This document shows positions 50,000 through 58,460 of a stretch of 64,000 nucleotides of DNA, piece by piece; positions within the stretch are counted from its first letter, which is position 1; every line of letters begins with the position of its first letter. The DNA is taken from assembly GCA_027622975.1 (NCBI GenBank), contig JAQBVN010000002.1, forward strand, positions 1 to 64,000. The letters are read 5' to 3'. The notes beneath the pieces were generated by a model. The model did not search any database, had not been told where the DNA came from, and was given only the letters and a program-made list of their open reading frames with translations. This DNA is from Bacteroidota bacterium (lineage in GTDB: Bacteria > Bacteroidota > Bacteroidia > Flavobacteriales_D > Sanyastnellaceae). Position numbers and translations under genes: made by a program.

Positions 50000-52381
50000 T
50001 CAACGATTCAGAGCAACGGCCGACACAGCAGGCACTCGACCTTGGCCATCCAAGGAACCGGCCAAGACCTCGAAGGGTTGCAGGGACCCATCCAAAGGCA
50101 GGTTGACGGGATCCTGGGTGCGGTTCAAATACACAGCAGTGGTTTCTGTGAGGTAGGTGCGTTCAATGCGAAGGAGTCCCTCGATAGGCTCTGTGACTCT
50201 CGTGTTTCCGTACATGAGGCTCATGCGCTCTCGCCTCAAATTCATCCAAGTCGAAGTCCATGCAAGGGTCGCTAGTTCTTGTTTGTTCAGGTGGTCAAAC
50301 CGCATCATGCGGCGGTTGTCTGGATCGTTTCCGCCGACATCCGCAACTTCATCACCGTAGTAGATGCATGGAATTCCAGGGATGCTTGCCAACGTAGCCA
50401 TGAGCAATCTCATGCGGTCATACCCAATGTCATCTCCATGCTGAATGTCTCGTGTCCATCCTTGAAACTTCATGTCCTCGTCTCGGTCAAGTGTTCCGTC
50501 TGCGAGCGAGGTGAATCGAGGCCGATCCTGGTTGCCTGTGATGTTGCCCATCAAGTGATGGGCCCCGTAATTCGAAAGGCTTTCGTTCAAGGTCGAAGAA
50601 AAATCCTGCCATGTTCCGTCGTCGAAAGCGATGGCCCCCACAGCCTTGTCATAGAGGTTGAAGTCAAACTGGGCATCAAGCATGCCAGTGGACAAATAGC
50701 TGGATATGAGGGAGGGGCTTCCGTAGGTTTCGCCGATTTGAAAGAGTCGTTTGCCCTCTGTCTGGTGGGCCTCTTTCAAACGTTGTGTCAGCAAACGCCA
50801 AAAGGACTCAGGAATGTGCTTGGTGGCATCGTGTCGGAAACCGTCGATGTCGCTGTGATATACCCACCACGCGGCACTGTCCGCCATCGCGGAGGCCACT
50901 TCTGGGCGTTCGAGGTCGAGGGTTGGCATGAAGGTGTCAAACCATGTGGTTAGACGCTGGTCGTCCCACCGCTCGGTGTTCAAGCTTCCGTCAGGCAGAT
51001 ACAAGGGGGTTTTCCAGTCGGGATGCACGTCCATGAGTGGGTGGTCCTCGTGCACGTGGTTGGCGACGTAATCGAGCAGAACATTCATGCCCCGTTCATG
51101 TGCCTCATCTGTGAGTTGTTGGAGGTCTCTTCGGGTGCCGAGACGTCGGTCCACGCGGTGGCTACTCACAGGCCAGTAGCCGTGATAACCACTGAATTTG
51201 CTTGTGATTTCGGTCCTCAACGAGTCCTGCCAGTAGCCCCAGGCTCCTTCGGCATTGGCTGTGATGGGTGAAATCCAAACCGTGTTCATGCCCAGCATTT
51301 CAAAGTAACCCTTGGTCATGACGTCGTGGACGCCTTGAAGGTCCCCGCCATGGTGATTGGCCTCAGGGCGAATGGCCGGATGATCCACGGGCTCATCATT
51401 GAATGTCGTGCCATTGACAAAACGATCCACCATGAGGAAATACATGGTGGATGCATGCCAATCACCCCTTGTCAAATCCTTGGAATCCAAGATGGGCTCG
51501 TTTCCATTCGTGGGGATGAGAAGGTCTTGGGATGAGGATCCATCGCGCGCTGCCCAAGCGCGAATGTGGTGTCGACCTCCCTCAAAGCCTGCTATGGAAA
51601 GTGGAAGGTTCACGGCCTCGCCGTGGTTGCCATGGTGCACGATTTGATCATCGACCATGACCAACAATTCGGACGATCCATCGGTTGAAATCACAACGCG
51701 GTTTTCGCGCAAAGAAGCTGAAAGTCGCGGCGCTTCAGGTCGTGTGATGTTGACCACAGAATTCCAGCCTCCCATGCCATTGGACATTCTCTCCTCTCGT
51801 TGGGGGTCCAGGCCTTGGACGCCATTGATCACCAATTGGTAAGGATGATTCCCGGGGGACAATGTGGCGTCCAAGGTGTACACGCCAGAACCTTCAGGTA
51901 CCTCGACCATCGCACGTGGCGTCCAACCCGTGAGATCACCCACAAAGGACACCTCTTGAATCGCAGGGCCATAGGAGAGATTGGAATTGAAGGCGAATGT
52001 GTGTTTGACCTCCCCCTTGTGAAGAACCGGCACGTCCCGAGTCTCTCCTTGGGAAAGCAACAAGCGCAACGCACCCACGCCGGACGGGGGCGGAGCAGGC
52101 AAGGTCACAACCCCTCGAAGTGCATCCAAGGTGTCCCCGCGATTGGCTGCATCGAAGTACACCACCCTGTGGCATGATTCGTTGGGAAAAAGCAAATCCG
52201 CCACGGGAAAGGAAATCCCGTCGGCACCGACCCGCAGGGGCATCGTAGGACCCCAAGGGGAAGGAGATTCCATGAATTCCCCATGAGCAGTCTGGGTGGG
52301 GCTGTCATCTTGGCAACCGGACAAAGCAAAGGCTGCGACCGCACAGGTCACAGCCTTCATACAATGACGAAATCCTTTCAT
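50000..52381 (-). CDS. Surface GH13 alpha-amylase lipoprotein, SusG-like
   Basis: The 793-residue product has a lipobox (AFALSGC, acylated Cys23). N-terminal beta domains follow, including a CBM48-like one (IQEVSFVGDLTGWTPRAMVEVP). The GH13 barrel has region I DYVANHV, region II DGFRHDATKH (nucleophile D518), region III QIGETYG (acid/base E551) and region IV GNQDRPRF (D619). Region IV normally reads NHD, so the usual His is Gln here. The enzyme should cut alpha-1,4-glucans or maltodextrins at the cell surface and feed SusC/SusD. I chose ATG 52381 because it gives the lipoprotein signal. It lies between the secreted-protein gene and the dehydrogenase. Confidence 0.9.
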   Translation of the reverse strand: MKGFRHCMKAVTCAVAAFALSGCQDDSPTQTAHGEFMESPSPWGPTMPLRVGADGISFPVADLLFPNESCHRVVYFDAANRGDTLDALRGVVTLPAPPPSGVGALRLLLSQGETRDVPVLHKGEVKHTFAFNSNLSYGPAIQEVSFVGDLTGWTPRAMVEVPEGSGVYTLDATLSPGNHPYQLVINGVQGLDPQREERMSNGMGGWNSVVNITRPEAPRLSASLRENRVVISTDGSSELLVMVDDQIVHHGNHGEAVNLPLSIAGFEGGRHHIRAWAARDGSSSQDLLIPTNGNEPILDSKDLTRGDWHASTMYFLMVDRFVNGTTFNDEPVDHPAIRPEANHHGGDLQGVHDVMTKGYFEMLGMNTVWISPITANAEGAWGYWQDSLRTEITSKFSGYHGYWPVSSHRVDRRLGTRRDLQQLTDEAHERGMNVLLDYVANHVHEDHPLMDVHPDWKTPLYLPDGSLNTERWDDQRLTTWFDTFMPTLDLERPEVASAMADSAAWWVYHSDIDGFRHDATKHIPESFWRLLTQRLKEAHQTEGKRLFQIGETYGSPSLISSYLSTGMLDAQFDFNLYDKAVGAIAFDDGTWQDFSSTLNESLSNYGAHHLMGNITGNQDRPRFTSLADGTLDRDEDMKFQGWTRDIQHGDDIGYDRMRLLMATLASIPGIPCIYYGDEVADVGGNDPDNRRMMRFDHLNKQELATLAWTSTWMNLRRERMSLMYGNTRVTEPIEGLLRIERTYLTETTAVYLNRTQDPVNLPLDGSLQPFEVLAGSLDGQGRVPAVSAVALNR

Positions 52382-52385
52382 GAGT

Positions 52386-53270
52386 TCAATCGCAATCGAG
52401 AAGTGGAATGCTGGTTTCGTAGTAAATGCCATTCCACGGTGTGGTGTCCGAGGGATAGGTGAATCCAGGAGTCAACGGGTAGCAGACGATGCTCAGCAAA
52501 TCAACGCCTTCTGGCAACACATTTCCATACAAGTCCAAGGGCAACATGATTATGCGATAAAAACCGGGCCTGTCTTGAACAGGGACCATCTTCAATTCTG
52601 GAGCACTGGTCAAGTTTTCAGGTTCGACGTAGGTGTAAAACACTCCGTCCGTACCACGGAATTTCAAGAACAAGTACACGTCGTCGTTGGCCAATTCCGT
52701 CATCACTGTGTCGAGGTTGTGATTGTAGGTCACACTGACGAAGTCATCTTTACGTCGTGATTCTGGAAAAATGCACATGCGGTCTTCGCAGAGCTTGGGC
52801 AATACACCCACGTTGAAGTCCTCTGTTTTGGCTTCTCCAAAGTCCTCGTATCCGGGCAGGGTGGCACCATTTTTCAATTTGGCCAAACAAGAAATGCCCG
52901 TCGAGTACAACTGACCCGCATTGCTGTAGAACTCGGATGGAACAAAGGTGATGGAATACTTCAAGCCGCCTTCATGTGTCATGAGCATGTCGGGATCGCT
53001 GTCATCCCAAGAACCATTTCCACCTGAAGGGTCGCTTGGCTGCCAAGTCCACAAATAGACGTCCAAATCTGGGTTCGCTTCCAAGATGGGCTTCAATCCA
53101 AATTGGGTGCTTTGGCCTACATCGATGGTCAATTTCAGGGGTTCACCCAAGGATGTGGGATTGGGCGTGACCGTGACAACCTGGCCAAGGGCAACCCCCG
53201 GTGCAATGGCGCCAATGGACAACCAAAGCAAGGATTGAATGCGGCGCGGAAGGTGGCAAAAATTCTTCAT
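52386..53270 (-). CDS. Secreted protein of the glucan locus, SusE/F position
   Basis: The 294-residue product has a signal peptide (MKNFCHLPRRIQSLLWLSIGAIAPGVALGQ) without a lipobox. A beta-rich body follows, with two apparently Ig-like halves: TVTPNPTSLGEPLKLTIDVGQ...VYLWTWQPSDPSG and DDFVSVTYNHNLDTVMTEL...VYLFLKFRGTDGVFYTY. I recognise no enzyme motif. In starch loci the genes after susD usually encode SusE/SusF-type starch-binding proteins, and the aromatic-rich strands would suit glycan binding; this is inference. The ATG at 53270 overlaps the stop of the upstream lipoprotein gene by ATGA. Confidence 0.65.
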   Translation of the reverse strand: MKNFCHLPRRIQSLLWLSIGAIAPGVALGQVVTVTPNPTSLGEPLKLTIDVGQSTQFGLKPILEANPDLDVYLWTWQPSDPSGGNGSWDDSDPDMLMTHEGGLKYSITFVPSEFYSNAGQLYSTGISCLAKLKNGATLPGYEDFGEAKTEDFNVGVLPKLCEDRMCIFPESRRKDDFVSVTYNHNLDTVMTELANDDVYLFLKFRGTDGVFYTYVEPENLTSAPELKMVPVQDRPGFYRIIMLPLDLYGNVLPEGVDLLSIVCYPLTPGFTYPSDTTPWNGIYYETSIPLLDCD

Positions 53271-53764
53271 TGTTGACGATTGAAGCTGAAGGTGTATTCC
53301 AAGACAGGGTCGCCATCGCATGGACGTTCATACACGATGTCTAGCTTGCTGTCAAAGGTGCGAACCACCCCTCCCAAGTTGTATTGCAGGGTGTCTGAGG
53401 CAGCTCCTTCAAGTTGGGTGTAGAGGAACAAATAGGTTGGGTGGGTTTCGTCGTCAAGGCCCCACGTACCCGATTCGCCAAAGTAGTTTCGCCCCTTCTC
53501 AATGGTCACATTGTAGGTCCAATCCTCGTTCAAGACGATTTGCAAAGGCGTGACCAATCCGTCAATGTAGAGCTGACTCAAGTCGCGCTCTTCTTTGAGG
53601 GCATTTTGCAGATCCGTTTGAGAAAAGGAAGCCAATTCCCAGGTGCCAATCATTCCTTCGAGTTTGTCGAAAGGAGTTCCCAATTCTGCATCAGAGCGGG
53701 GCTTGCACCCTCCAAAAGCACCCAACATCACGAGGGTCAGGAGAAGAGATGTGGTTCGGTTCAT
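53267..53764 (-). CDS. Small lipocalin-like lipoprotein (DUF5004-like) of the glucan locus
   Basis: The 165-residue product has a lipoprotein signal (MNRTTSLLLTLVMLGAFGGC, Cys20). It begins DKLEGMIGTWELASFSQTD, the opening of lipocalin-like surface proteins often placed near susD (DUF5004 type), and ends in a strand EYTFSFNRQQ. Function is unknown. It lies 34 bp behind susD and overlaps the next gene by ATGA. I chose ATG 53764; an ATG at 53773 is possible, and the long upstream frame lies inside susD. Confidence 0.6.
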   Translation of the reverse strand: MNRTTSLLLTLVMLGAFGGCKPRSDAELGTPFDKLEGMIGTWELASFSQTDLQNALKEERDLSQLYIDGLVTPLQIVLNEDWTYNVTIEKGRNYFGESGTWGLDDETHPTYLFLYTQLEGAASDTLQYNLGGVVRTFDSKLDIVYERPCDGDPVLEYTFSFNRQQ

Positions 53765-53798
53765 GTAGTTCATGTGCTCGCTATTCTTCGGTACACTA

Positions 53799-55208
53799 TC
53801 AATTGCATCCCCCCACAGGGTTGAAGGTAAATCCCTCCACGTTGCCTTCCGATGCAGAGAACTGCAGAGCCATGCCATCACAATCCCAGGGGGCGTTTCG
53901 AATCGTGATGTCTTCACCCATGGTGCCTCGACGTTGGAGTTGTTCTACCCAAAGACCCATCCCGAGTGTTTCCTTTCGGTATTCCATCCGGGCTGCTTCA
54001 ATGACATCCTCGGCAGTGGCTGTGGCGTCGAGGAGATACACATCGGAGACGATGCCAGCCCTGGCACGAATCGCATTGATGTCATCAATGGCGGTGGAAA
54101 GGTTGCTTTCAAGTTCACCGTAGGCTTCTGCGCGAATGAGCATCATCTGGGTGAGGTGAATGAGGGGAATGTTGAAGTAGTCGTACTCTGAAAATCGCTT
54201 GAGCCACAATTGGCCTTCTGCGGGGTGGTTTTCAAGCCATGCCATGCGTCCGTCCTCTGCAGAGCCAGTGGCAATTTGCGTATACCACTGATACAGGGCT
54301 GGGTCGAGGGTGATTTCCGGATTCGTCAAGGGCTTCCACCAATCGCCAAATTTGTCCGCGCGGTTGTCTGAGATTCCAGGATTGCTCACAGTGCCAAAAA
54401 TGGTCTCCGTGCTGACAATGTCAATGGGAAGGCGGAGTCGCAGAAATTCTTCCGAATTCGAGGGCGTTTCGAGTGTGTAGCGTCCTGAAGCAATCACGTC
54501 AGAGGCCAAAGCCGCGGCGTTCGCGTAGTCCAGTTGAAGAAATTTTACCTGGGCGAGCAAAGCCTTGGCTGCATCCTTGGTGGCAAATACCCCATTCTCT
54601 TCAGGCAGGAACTCGATGGCCACGGCCAAATCAGATTCGATTTGAGCGTAGGCTTCTGCGACAGTGGCTCGGGGATAGGTGTTGTCCCCAAAAGCGGTCG
54701 GAAGGGGGATGCCGGGATGGGAGTTGTCAGCGGTGAAACCGTATGGCTGAGCCCAAATCTTCACGGCTCCCCACAGACAGAAGGCGCGGATGAACGAACC
54801 TTCGGCACGCATTCGATTTTGGGTTTCTTCAGAAATTCCCGGCACGAAGTTGAAGGCATCAAACAACGCGTTGACGCGAAGCACGGGATAGAAGAACTCA
54901 CGGTTCATTCCGCCCACATAGCTGTTCCATCGGATGGTTTCGCGTGCATAAATGGCTTGAAGATCTCCATTGGACCTCGGTTCAGCCGTGTTATCCCCCC
55001 GCAATTCATTGATCAATTGCACGTCTCCGTCATAGATGTTGGCAAGGACGTCGTAACAAGACACGAGCAGGGCTTGCAAATCCTCCTCGGTCTCCAATGC
55101 GTCGTCGGCGAGCACCAGATCTTCAGGCGCCGTATCGAGCCATGTGCATGAGTGCAAACCAAAACTTGCAATCAAGACAATCAAGAGGGTGTGAATTCGT
55201 AGATTCAT
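53799..55208 (-). CDS. SusD/RagB-family surface glycan-binding lipoprotein
   Basis: SusD proteins form the lid over a SusC transporter and hand it oligosaccharides. The 469-residue product has a lipobox (FGLHSC, Cys21) followed by TWLDTAPEDLVLADDALETEEDLQALLVSCYDVLANIY, the typical SusD N-terminus. TPR-like helices include GSFIRAFCLWGAVKIWAQPYGF. The C-terminal INAIRARAGI and ARMEYRKETLGMGLWVEQLQRRG blocks are conserved in the family. It lies 5 bp behind susC. Alpha-glucan specificity is inferred from the two GH13 genes. Confidence 0.95.
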   Translation of the reverse strand: MNLRIHTLLIVLIASFGLHSCTWLDTAPEDLVLADDALETEEDLQALLVSCYDVLANIYDGDVQLINELRGDNTAEPRSNGDLQAIYARETIRWNSYVGGMNREFFYPVLRVNALFDAFNFVPGISEETQNRMRAEGSFIRAFCLWGAVKIWAQPYGFTADNSHPGIPLPTAFGDNTYPRATVAEAYAQIESDLAVAIEFLPEENGVFATKDAAKALLAQVKFLQLDYANAAALASDVIASGRYTLETPSNSEEFLRLRLPIDIVSTETIFGTVSNPGISDNRADKFGDWWKPLTNPEITLDPALYQWYTQIATGSAEDGRMAWLENHPAEGQLWLKRFSEYDYFNIPLIHLTQMMLIRAEAYGELESNLSTAIDDINAIRARAGIVSDVYLLDATATAEDVIEAARMEYRKETLGMGLWVEQLQRRGTMGEDITIRNAPWDCDGMALQFSASEGNVEGFTFNPVGGCN

Positions 55209-55213
55209 GGTTC

Positions 55214-58200
55214 TCAGAAATTGGCGTTGATGGAGAAGATGACGGATCGTTCTTGTGGTGCGGTCAGGTAATTGGCACCTCCCGAAAAGTTTCGGTCTTG
55301 GGCGTTTTCAAAATCACGGACCAATTCCGGATCCAGACCCATGAAGTTGGTCAAGGCAAACAAATTGTTGCCGGAGACTCGCAGGGTGATGTCCCCTGAT
55401 TGCATGGGGATGTTGTAGGCGAGGTTCAGGTTGCGAAGACGCACATAGCTGGCGTCGTACATGAACAAGCTGGTGTTCCACCAAGGGAAACCATTGGGAA
55501 GGCCATAGGTGGTTTCGTCAAGCGTCAAGCGAGGAAACATGGCTTCATCTCCGGGTTGACGCCAACGGTCGAAGAGTTCGGTTCTCATGTTCCAATCGGT
55601 GACGACGCCCAGTTGCCGTTTGGCAGAGCTATCCCAGATCTTGGCGCCAATTGAAGCCGTGAGCAAGGCACTCAGGGACCAGTTTTTGTAGCGCATTTCA
55701 TTCGTCAATCCCGCAATGTGATCGGGCAAGCCATCGCCCACCGCGCGTCGATCTTCAAGATTGTAGTCGAACGTTTCATTGCCATTGATGTCGATGTACA
55801 CAGGCAATCCAGTTTCTGCGTCCACATGGGAGAAAGGAACCAAATAGTAGGTCGTCAATGGGGCTCCGGGCACTGCGCGAGAGTCGTTGGTGCCTCCCGA
55901 AATGGCATCTGGGGTGTATCCTCCTGTCGACACCAATTCGTTGTAGTTGTAGTTGTAATTCCCGGTGGTTTTCCATTGAAATTCTCGGCTTGCACTGAGG
56001 TTGTTGGACGTGATTGCCAATTCGATGCCTCGATTCAAAACCTCTCCTGCATTGATGTATCGGCTGCCCCATCCTGTGTGAGATGGCAATTCCGAATTCA
56101 TGAGGACGTCGGATGCCATCTTGTTGTACAGTCCCAATTCCACTGAGACACGATCCTGAAACAACCCCATTTCTACAGAGGCATCCACGGTTTGAACGGT
56201 TTCCCAACGAAGATTGGGGTTGCCTGGGGACAGGGGATATATGATGGTATCTCCTGCATAAGTCGATCCTGCAGTTTGATCGGCATACCGCTCGTATTGG
56301 GCGTCTCCTCCAATGTTTGAATTGCCCGTGCGACCCCAACTTGAACGCACCTTCAAAAAGCTGATTGCGCCTGAACTGAACCACTCTTCATCGCTCACAA
56401 CCCAGCCAAGTGACACGGATGGGAAGAACCCAAATCGGTAGTTTCTGCCAAACTTGCTGGAACCGTCAACCCGTGCAGTGGCTTGCAAAAAATACTTGTC
56501 GCGCAACGAGTAATTGAAACGGGCAAAAGTGGAGGCAAAGGTGGTTGGGATGTCAATCCAAGGGTTGATGCCTTCGATCCATTCAGGACGAGTGAGTTCC
56601 GAATCTTGATAATAGAGGTCAATGCTGTCCCTGACTTCCGGAACCATGTAGGTCGGACCTTCCACATTGCGGATGGACGCCCAATAACCGGAGGAGGCAA
56701 ATTTTTGACCTTCACCACCGACCATCAAACTCATCGAGTACGTGTCAGAATCCTGGATGCGGTAGGTGATGTTTCCACCAAAATTGAAGTTGGGTGATGT
56801 ACGTTCACTCCAACTCAAGCGAGTGTCGGCGTTGTTGTCGAATTGATTCAACACTTCGCCACGCCAGTTGTCTTCCACCACGATGCTCTGGTCCATACCC
56901 CCGCTCAGGATGACATCGATGCGAGTGGTGGGGGCATAGGTCAATTGACCCGTCAAAAAGTTCCGGGTCTCCGTCTCTCGCCACAATCGGTTTTGGTTGA
57001 CGAGAGAGACATAGGGATTGCCCCAGCGGTTGAGTTCATAGTCGCGCACCACCTCTTCGATGTTACCCTCGTCATCGTACAACGTGTCGAGCACATAGGG
57101 AGCCATGTAGGGAAGGGCAGTGGACATGGAAGCCCCAATACCTCCAGACCAACCACCGTCCACGCGCTGATTGACCCCCTGAGATGTGTTGGCTTGCACG
57201 TCCAATTGGAGGCTTTCCAAGGGTTTCAATGTCAAGTTGGTCCTTAATGTGGTGCGTGTGTAGGCATTGCCGACGGCGTAACTTTCATTCTTGTCATAGC
57301 TGATGCCGTTGTACATGGACCACCATTTGCCTCCACTGCGGAAGGAGATGTTTTGTTGGGTCTTTTGGGCCCTGCGTGTCATCATGTCAAACCAATCTGT
57401 GTTGGTTTTCATGGCCTCTTCGTAGGCCAAACGTCGAGCCTCTGGAGAATCATTGGCCGTGCTGAGGTAGGGCAGCCAAACGTAGCCTGTCCCACCATCA
57501 TTCTCCCAAGCCTCTTGGCGAATGGTCAGATACTCCTCGGTGGTCATCATGGAAGGGCGCGCAGAAGGTTCACCGTAGCCGAGGCTCGAAGAATACGATA
57601 CCTGCACGCCTTGCCGCGTGCCTCGTTTGGTCGTGATCAGGATGACACCATTGGCCCCGCGTGAACCATAGATGCCCGTGGCAGCGGCATCCTTCAAAAT
57701 TTGAATGTCTGCGATGTCGTTGGGGTTGAGCGCGGCCAGAGGGTTGCGATTCATCGCGCCTTGGTTCCCACCCAAAAAGTAATCCTGCGTGATGGGGATG
57801 CCGTCGATGACGTACAACGGGTCTCCGCCGGCAGAAATGGAACTCAATCCACGAACCCGAATGATGGATCCACTTCCGGCCATTCCAGAACCTTGGGTGA
57901 CTTGAACCCCTGCGGCTTGACCCTGAAGGGCAGCTTCAAAAGAAGGGGTGCGAACCGCCGTGATCTCTTTGGAATCAATGGTTGATATGGCACCCGTGAC
58001 CTCCTTTTTTCTTTGGACGCCATAGCCAATGACCACCGATTCGTTCAGCATGACTGCATCTTCATCCAACCGCACGTTCAAGGTGGTACTTTGGCCGTTT
58101 TGGATTTGGACCGTCTCCGATTTGTCGAAGAAGCCGATGAATGAATAGGTGACTTTGTAGGTGGCGGGAGACAGGGTGAGGGCGTAGTTGCCATCCAAAT

Positions 58201-58378
58201 CGGTGAAGGCTCCTTTTCCTCCTTCGACCCGCACAGTGGCATTTGGCAGACCGTTGCCTTTTTCGTCGGTCACACGCCCATTCAGTGTTCCTTGAGACAT
58301 TGCATCGAGGCCCAAAAGGCACATCACAGCCAATGCCAAGCTCAGTTGTTTCATGGTTGCATTCATGGTTGCATTCAT
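55214..58378 (-). CDS. SusC/RagA-family TonB-linked outer-membrane transporter
   Basis: SusC proteins import oligosaccharides across the outer membrane with TonB energy. The product of about 1054 residues has a signal peptide, then the carboxypeptidase-regulatory-like domain (LNGRVTDEKGNGLPNATVRVEGG). The SusC-type box VVIGYGVQRKKEVTGAIS follows, then the plug (GQAAGVQVTQGSGMAGSGSIIRVRGLSSISAGGDPLYVIDG and DAAATGIYGSRGANGVILITTKRG) and a large barrel. The start is ambiguous: a 12-bp tandem duplication puts in-frame ATGs at 58378 and 58366, with the original-type ATG at 58354. It has its own promoter, overlapped by a palindrome. Confidence 0.94.
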   Translation of the reverse strand: MNATMNATMKQLSLALAVMCLLGLDAMSQGTLNGRVTDEKGNGLPNATVRVEGGKGAFTDLDGNYALTLSPATYKVTYSFIGFFDKSETVQIQNGQSTTLNVRLDEDAVMLNESVVIGYGVQRKKEVTGAISTIDSKEITAVRTPSFEAALQGQAAGVQVTQGSGMAGSGSIIRVRGLSSISAGGDPLYVIDGIPITQDYFLGGNQGAMNRNPLAALNPNDIADIQILKDAAATGIYGSRGANGVILITTKRGTRQGVQVSYSSSLGYGEPSARPSMMTTEEYLTIRQEAWENDGGTGYVWLPYLSTANDSPEARRLAYEEAMKTNTDWFDMMTRRAQKTQQNISFRSGGKWWSMYNGISYDKNESYAVGNAYTRTTLRTNLTLKPLESLQLDVQANTSQGVNQRVDGGWSGGIGASMSTALPYMAPYVLDTLYDDEGNIEEVVRDYELNRWGNPYVSLVNQNRLWRETETRNFLTGQLTYAPTTRIDVILSGGMDQSIVVEDNWRGEVLNQFDNNADTRLSWSERTSPNFNFGGNITYRIQDSDTYSMSLMVGGEGQKFASSGYWASIRNVEGPTYMVPEVRDSIDLYYQDSELTRPEWIEGINPWIDIPTTFASTFARFNYSLRDKYFLQATARVDGSSKFGRNYRFGFFPSVSLGWVVSDEEWFSSGAISFLKVRSSWGRTGNSNIGGDAQYERYADQTAGSTYAGDTIIYPLSPGNPNLRWETVQTVDASVEMGLFQDRVSVELGLYNKMASDVLMNSELPSHTGWGSRYINAGEVLNRGIELAITSNNLSASREFQWKTTGNYNYNYNELVSTGGYTPDAISGGTNDSRAVPGAPLTTYYLVPFSHVDAETGLPVYIDINGNETFDYNLEDRRAVGDGLPDHIAGLTNEMRYKNWSLSALLTASIGAKIWDSSAKRQLGVVTDWNMRTELFDRWRQPGDEAMFPRLTLDETTYGLPNGFPWWNTSLFMYDASYVRLRNLNLAYNIPMQSGDITLRVSGNNLFALTNFMGLDPELVRDFENAQDRNFSGGANYLTAPQERSVIFSINANF

Positions 58379-58400
58379 GGGGTAATCGTGGGGTAATCGC
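58355..58400 (-). repeat. Two adjacent tandem duplications at the susC start
   Basis: A 12-bp unit (ATGAATGCAACC on the minus strand) occurs twice at 58378-58355, placing three in-frame ATG codons in a row counting the one at 58354. Just upstream an 11-bp unit (CGATTACCCC with one flanking base) occurs twice at 58400-58379 in the leader. Together they change leader length and the choice of start codon. Confidence 0.8.
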
Positions 58401-58421
58401 GGATGTTTCAGGTTGAAACTC

Positions 58422-58460
58422 GGGTTTGGTGTCAAATGTACACCAAGCCCATGTTGTCAA
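58422..58460 (-). promoter_or_regulatory. susC promoter with overlapping palindromic operator
   Basis: On the minus strand TTG (58460-58458), a 17-bp spacer and TACATTTG (58440-58433) match the flavobacterial promoter TTG-N17-23-TAnnTTTG. The -7 element fills the spacer of a palindrome whose arms are GGGTTTGGTGT (58422-58432) and ACACCAAGCCC (58440-58450), matching at 10 of 11 positions across a seven-base centre. A regulator bound there would block the -7 element. The half-site TTGGTGT recurs upstream of the Nudix-type regulator gene. The -33 element overlaps the last bases of the upstream GH13 gene. Confidence 0.65.
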
